Part shown: positions 63,156 through 64,000 of the stretch, in pieces
How positions within the stretch are numbered: position 1 is the stretch's first letter
How the letters are laid out: every line of letters begins with the position of its first letter
Assembly (NCBI GenBank): GCA_028015205.1
Contig: CM051521.1
Span: 119,544,614 to 119,608,613 of the forward strand
DNA length: 64,000 nucleotides
DNA from: Mytilisepta virgata
Lineage: Eukaryota; Mollusca; Bivalvia; Mytilida; Mytilidae
Direction: 5' to 3'
Position numbers and translations under genes: made by a program
Notes under the pieces: generated by a model
Told to the model about the DNA's origin: nothing
The model's input: the letters and a program-made list of their open reading frames with translations, nothing else
The model's database searches: none

Positions 63156-64000
63156 CTAGAATTCTTGGGATTCGTCCGAAGATTCCGATGGAAGTATTCG
63201 CTTGAATGTTTTCCTTTGCGGTTCATAACAGTAATTTGGGCTAGAATGCCTCTGACCTTCTCCATTTGACTGTTCCATGTTAAAGTTAATATTAAAAGTA
63301 CAGTTATTTAGAACAGTGCCTTTACTGAACATGTTAGATAAAGCCTCTGACGCACCTTTAGAAGATTGTTCATGAATATTATTAGGCGCAGCAGTATAAG
63401 AACAGACAGACTGTGAGGATGTGACCATCGGTGGGCTAATTTGGTGTGAAACAGTAGGATGGTCAATCTTCTGTAAAGCCACATTGTTACATGTATTGTC
63501 ACTTTCATTTGCGGTCACTGATGGTCCAAGTGACGATTTAACACCAGTTAACACATCTGAATATTCCCTTTGCTCATCATCAAAGAGATCATCATCGTAA
63601 GCCTCAATCAAACTTGTACTTTTGTGACCTGATATATGTTTAATTTTGTCTCTAGGTACACCTGCCTTGCGAAGCGTTTTTATTGTTGTTTTACGCACAC
63701 TGTGGTTTGTTTTTCAGTCCAGCCCAGCTTCTTTTGCGGCCATTGGCATCAAGTTTGCCAGCGTATTTTCTCCCATAGGCCTTATGTAAAACCATATCAT
63801 GGATTCAACTCTTTCCATTGGAATACACGTCAAATAAAACGGTGACTCTGGTTCCATTGCATTTTCTGGACGTCGAAGAAGCTCGCTTTAAAAAGCCGTA
63901 TTGGACAGCGATCAGATTTATTTTCATACATTCTCGGTTTAACTTCACGATTCTCTTTTCCCTTGGTACCATCAGGAGTTTTCGTAAGTCTCTCAGAAAA
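63156..64000 (-). pseudogene. Tyrosine recombinase remnant (Crypton / DUF3504 type), 3' end
   Basis: The open part (63156-63713) encodes the C-terminal catalytic half of a phage-integrase-like tyrosine recombinase: NHSVRKTTIKTL, then SGHKS, then LIEAYDDD. These carry the family's HxxR arginine, the second-motif histidine and the probable nucleophile tyrosine. After the catalytic core comes a roughly 130-residue Ser/Thr/Asn-rich tail to the stop. Upstream, similarity continues (IRPMGENTLANLM, MAAKEAGLD) but is cut by an in-frame TGA at 63711-63713 between GLD and KTNHS. Near 63888-63895 the similarity also changes frame (between CPIRLFK and LLRRPENAM). The gene runs off the window at 64000. 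It is a decayed Crypton-type element or a domesticated relative. Without transcript data an intron across the stop cannot be excluded, but no clear splice pair is seen. Confidence 0.75.

Overview
The window looks like genomic DNA from a lophotrochozoan animal, most likely a bivalve mollusc of mussel type. It is AT-rich and genes are cut into short exons separated by kilobase introns with GT-AG boundaries. The intergenic and intronic DNA is packed with short non-autonomous repeats, and several resemble repeats I associate with mussel genomes. Species assignment is inference; no database search was possible.

Three conserved multi-exon genes can be rebuilt from splice sites and protein similarity. 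(1) KAT8/MOF, a MYST histone H4 acetyltransferase, minus strand, 10 coding exons, 2981-21614, 454 aa. (2) LRMDA, a leucine-rich-repeat protein, plus strand, 7 coding exons, 21688-31787, 247 aa. It is head-to-head with KAT8, with only 73 bp between the two start codons. (3) An HP1BP3-like linker-histone-domain protein, minus strand, 10 coding exons, 40189-58757, about 531 aa. It has three H15 domains and, at the N terminus, a segment resembling an RFX-type winged helix. In all three reconstructions every intron phase agrees from start to stop codon. Two of the three genes encode chromatin proteins. At 63156-64000 lies a decayed tyrosine recombinase (Crypton/DUF3504 type) on the minus strand.

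Layout: 1-2980 is repeat and 3' flank of KAT8; 2981-21614 KAT8, whose 6.2-kb first intron carries three copies of a 1.1-1.3 kb unit; 21615-21687 shared promoter; 21688-31787 LRMDA, with head-to-head LINE fragments, a SINE, a 99-bp tandem array made from its own exon-4 splice donor, and an element just after exon 5; 31788-40188 convergent intergenic DNA; 40189-58757 the HP1BP3-like gene, with nearly every large intron occupied by repeats; 58758-63155 repeats and palindromes; 63156-64000 recombinase remnant.

The most striking non-genic theme is hairpin-ended non-autonomous elements. One family recurs more than ten times. It has a 5' palindrome, an inverted repeat set inward at the 5' end, tandem core repeats, a (GGAC)-type microsatellite and a 3' hairpin whose stem changes by compensating substitutions between copies. 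Together these recall Helentron-type (pearl-like) elements. Separate sets of 120-165 bp near-perfect palindromes, TIR elements with target duplications nested in older repeats, and tRNA-derived SINEs complete the picture. I found no CRISPR array, operon or functional RNA gene.
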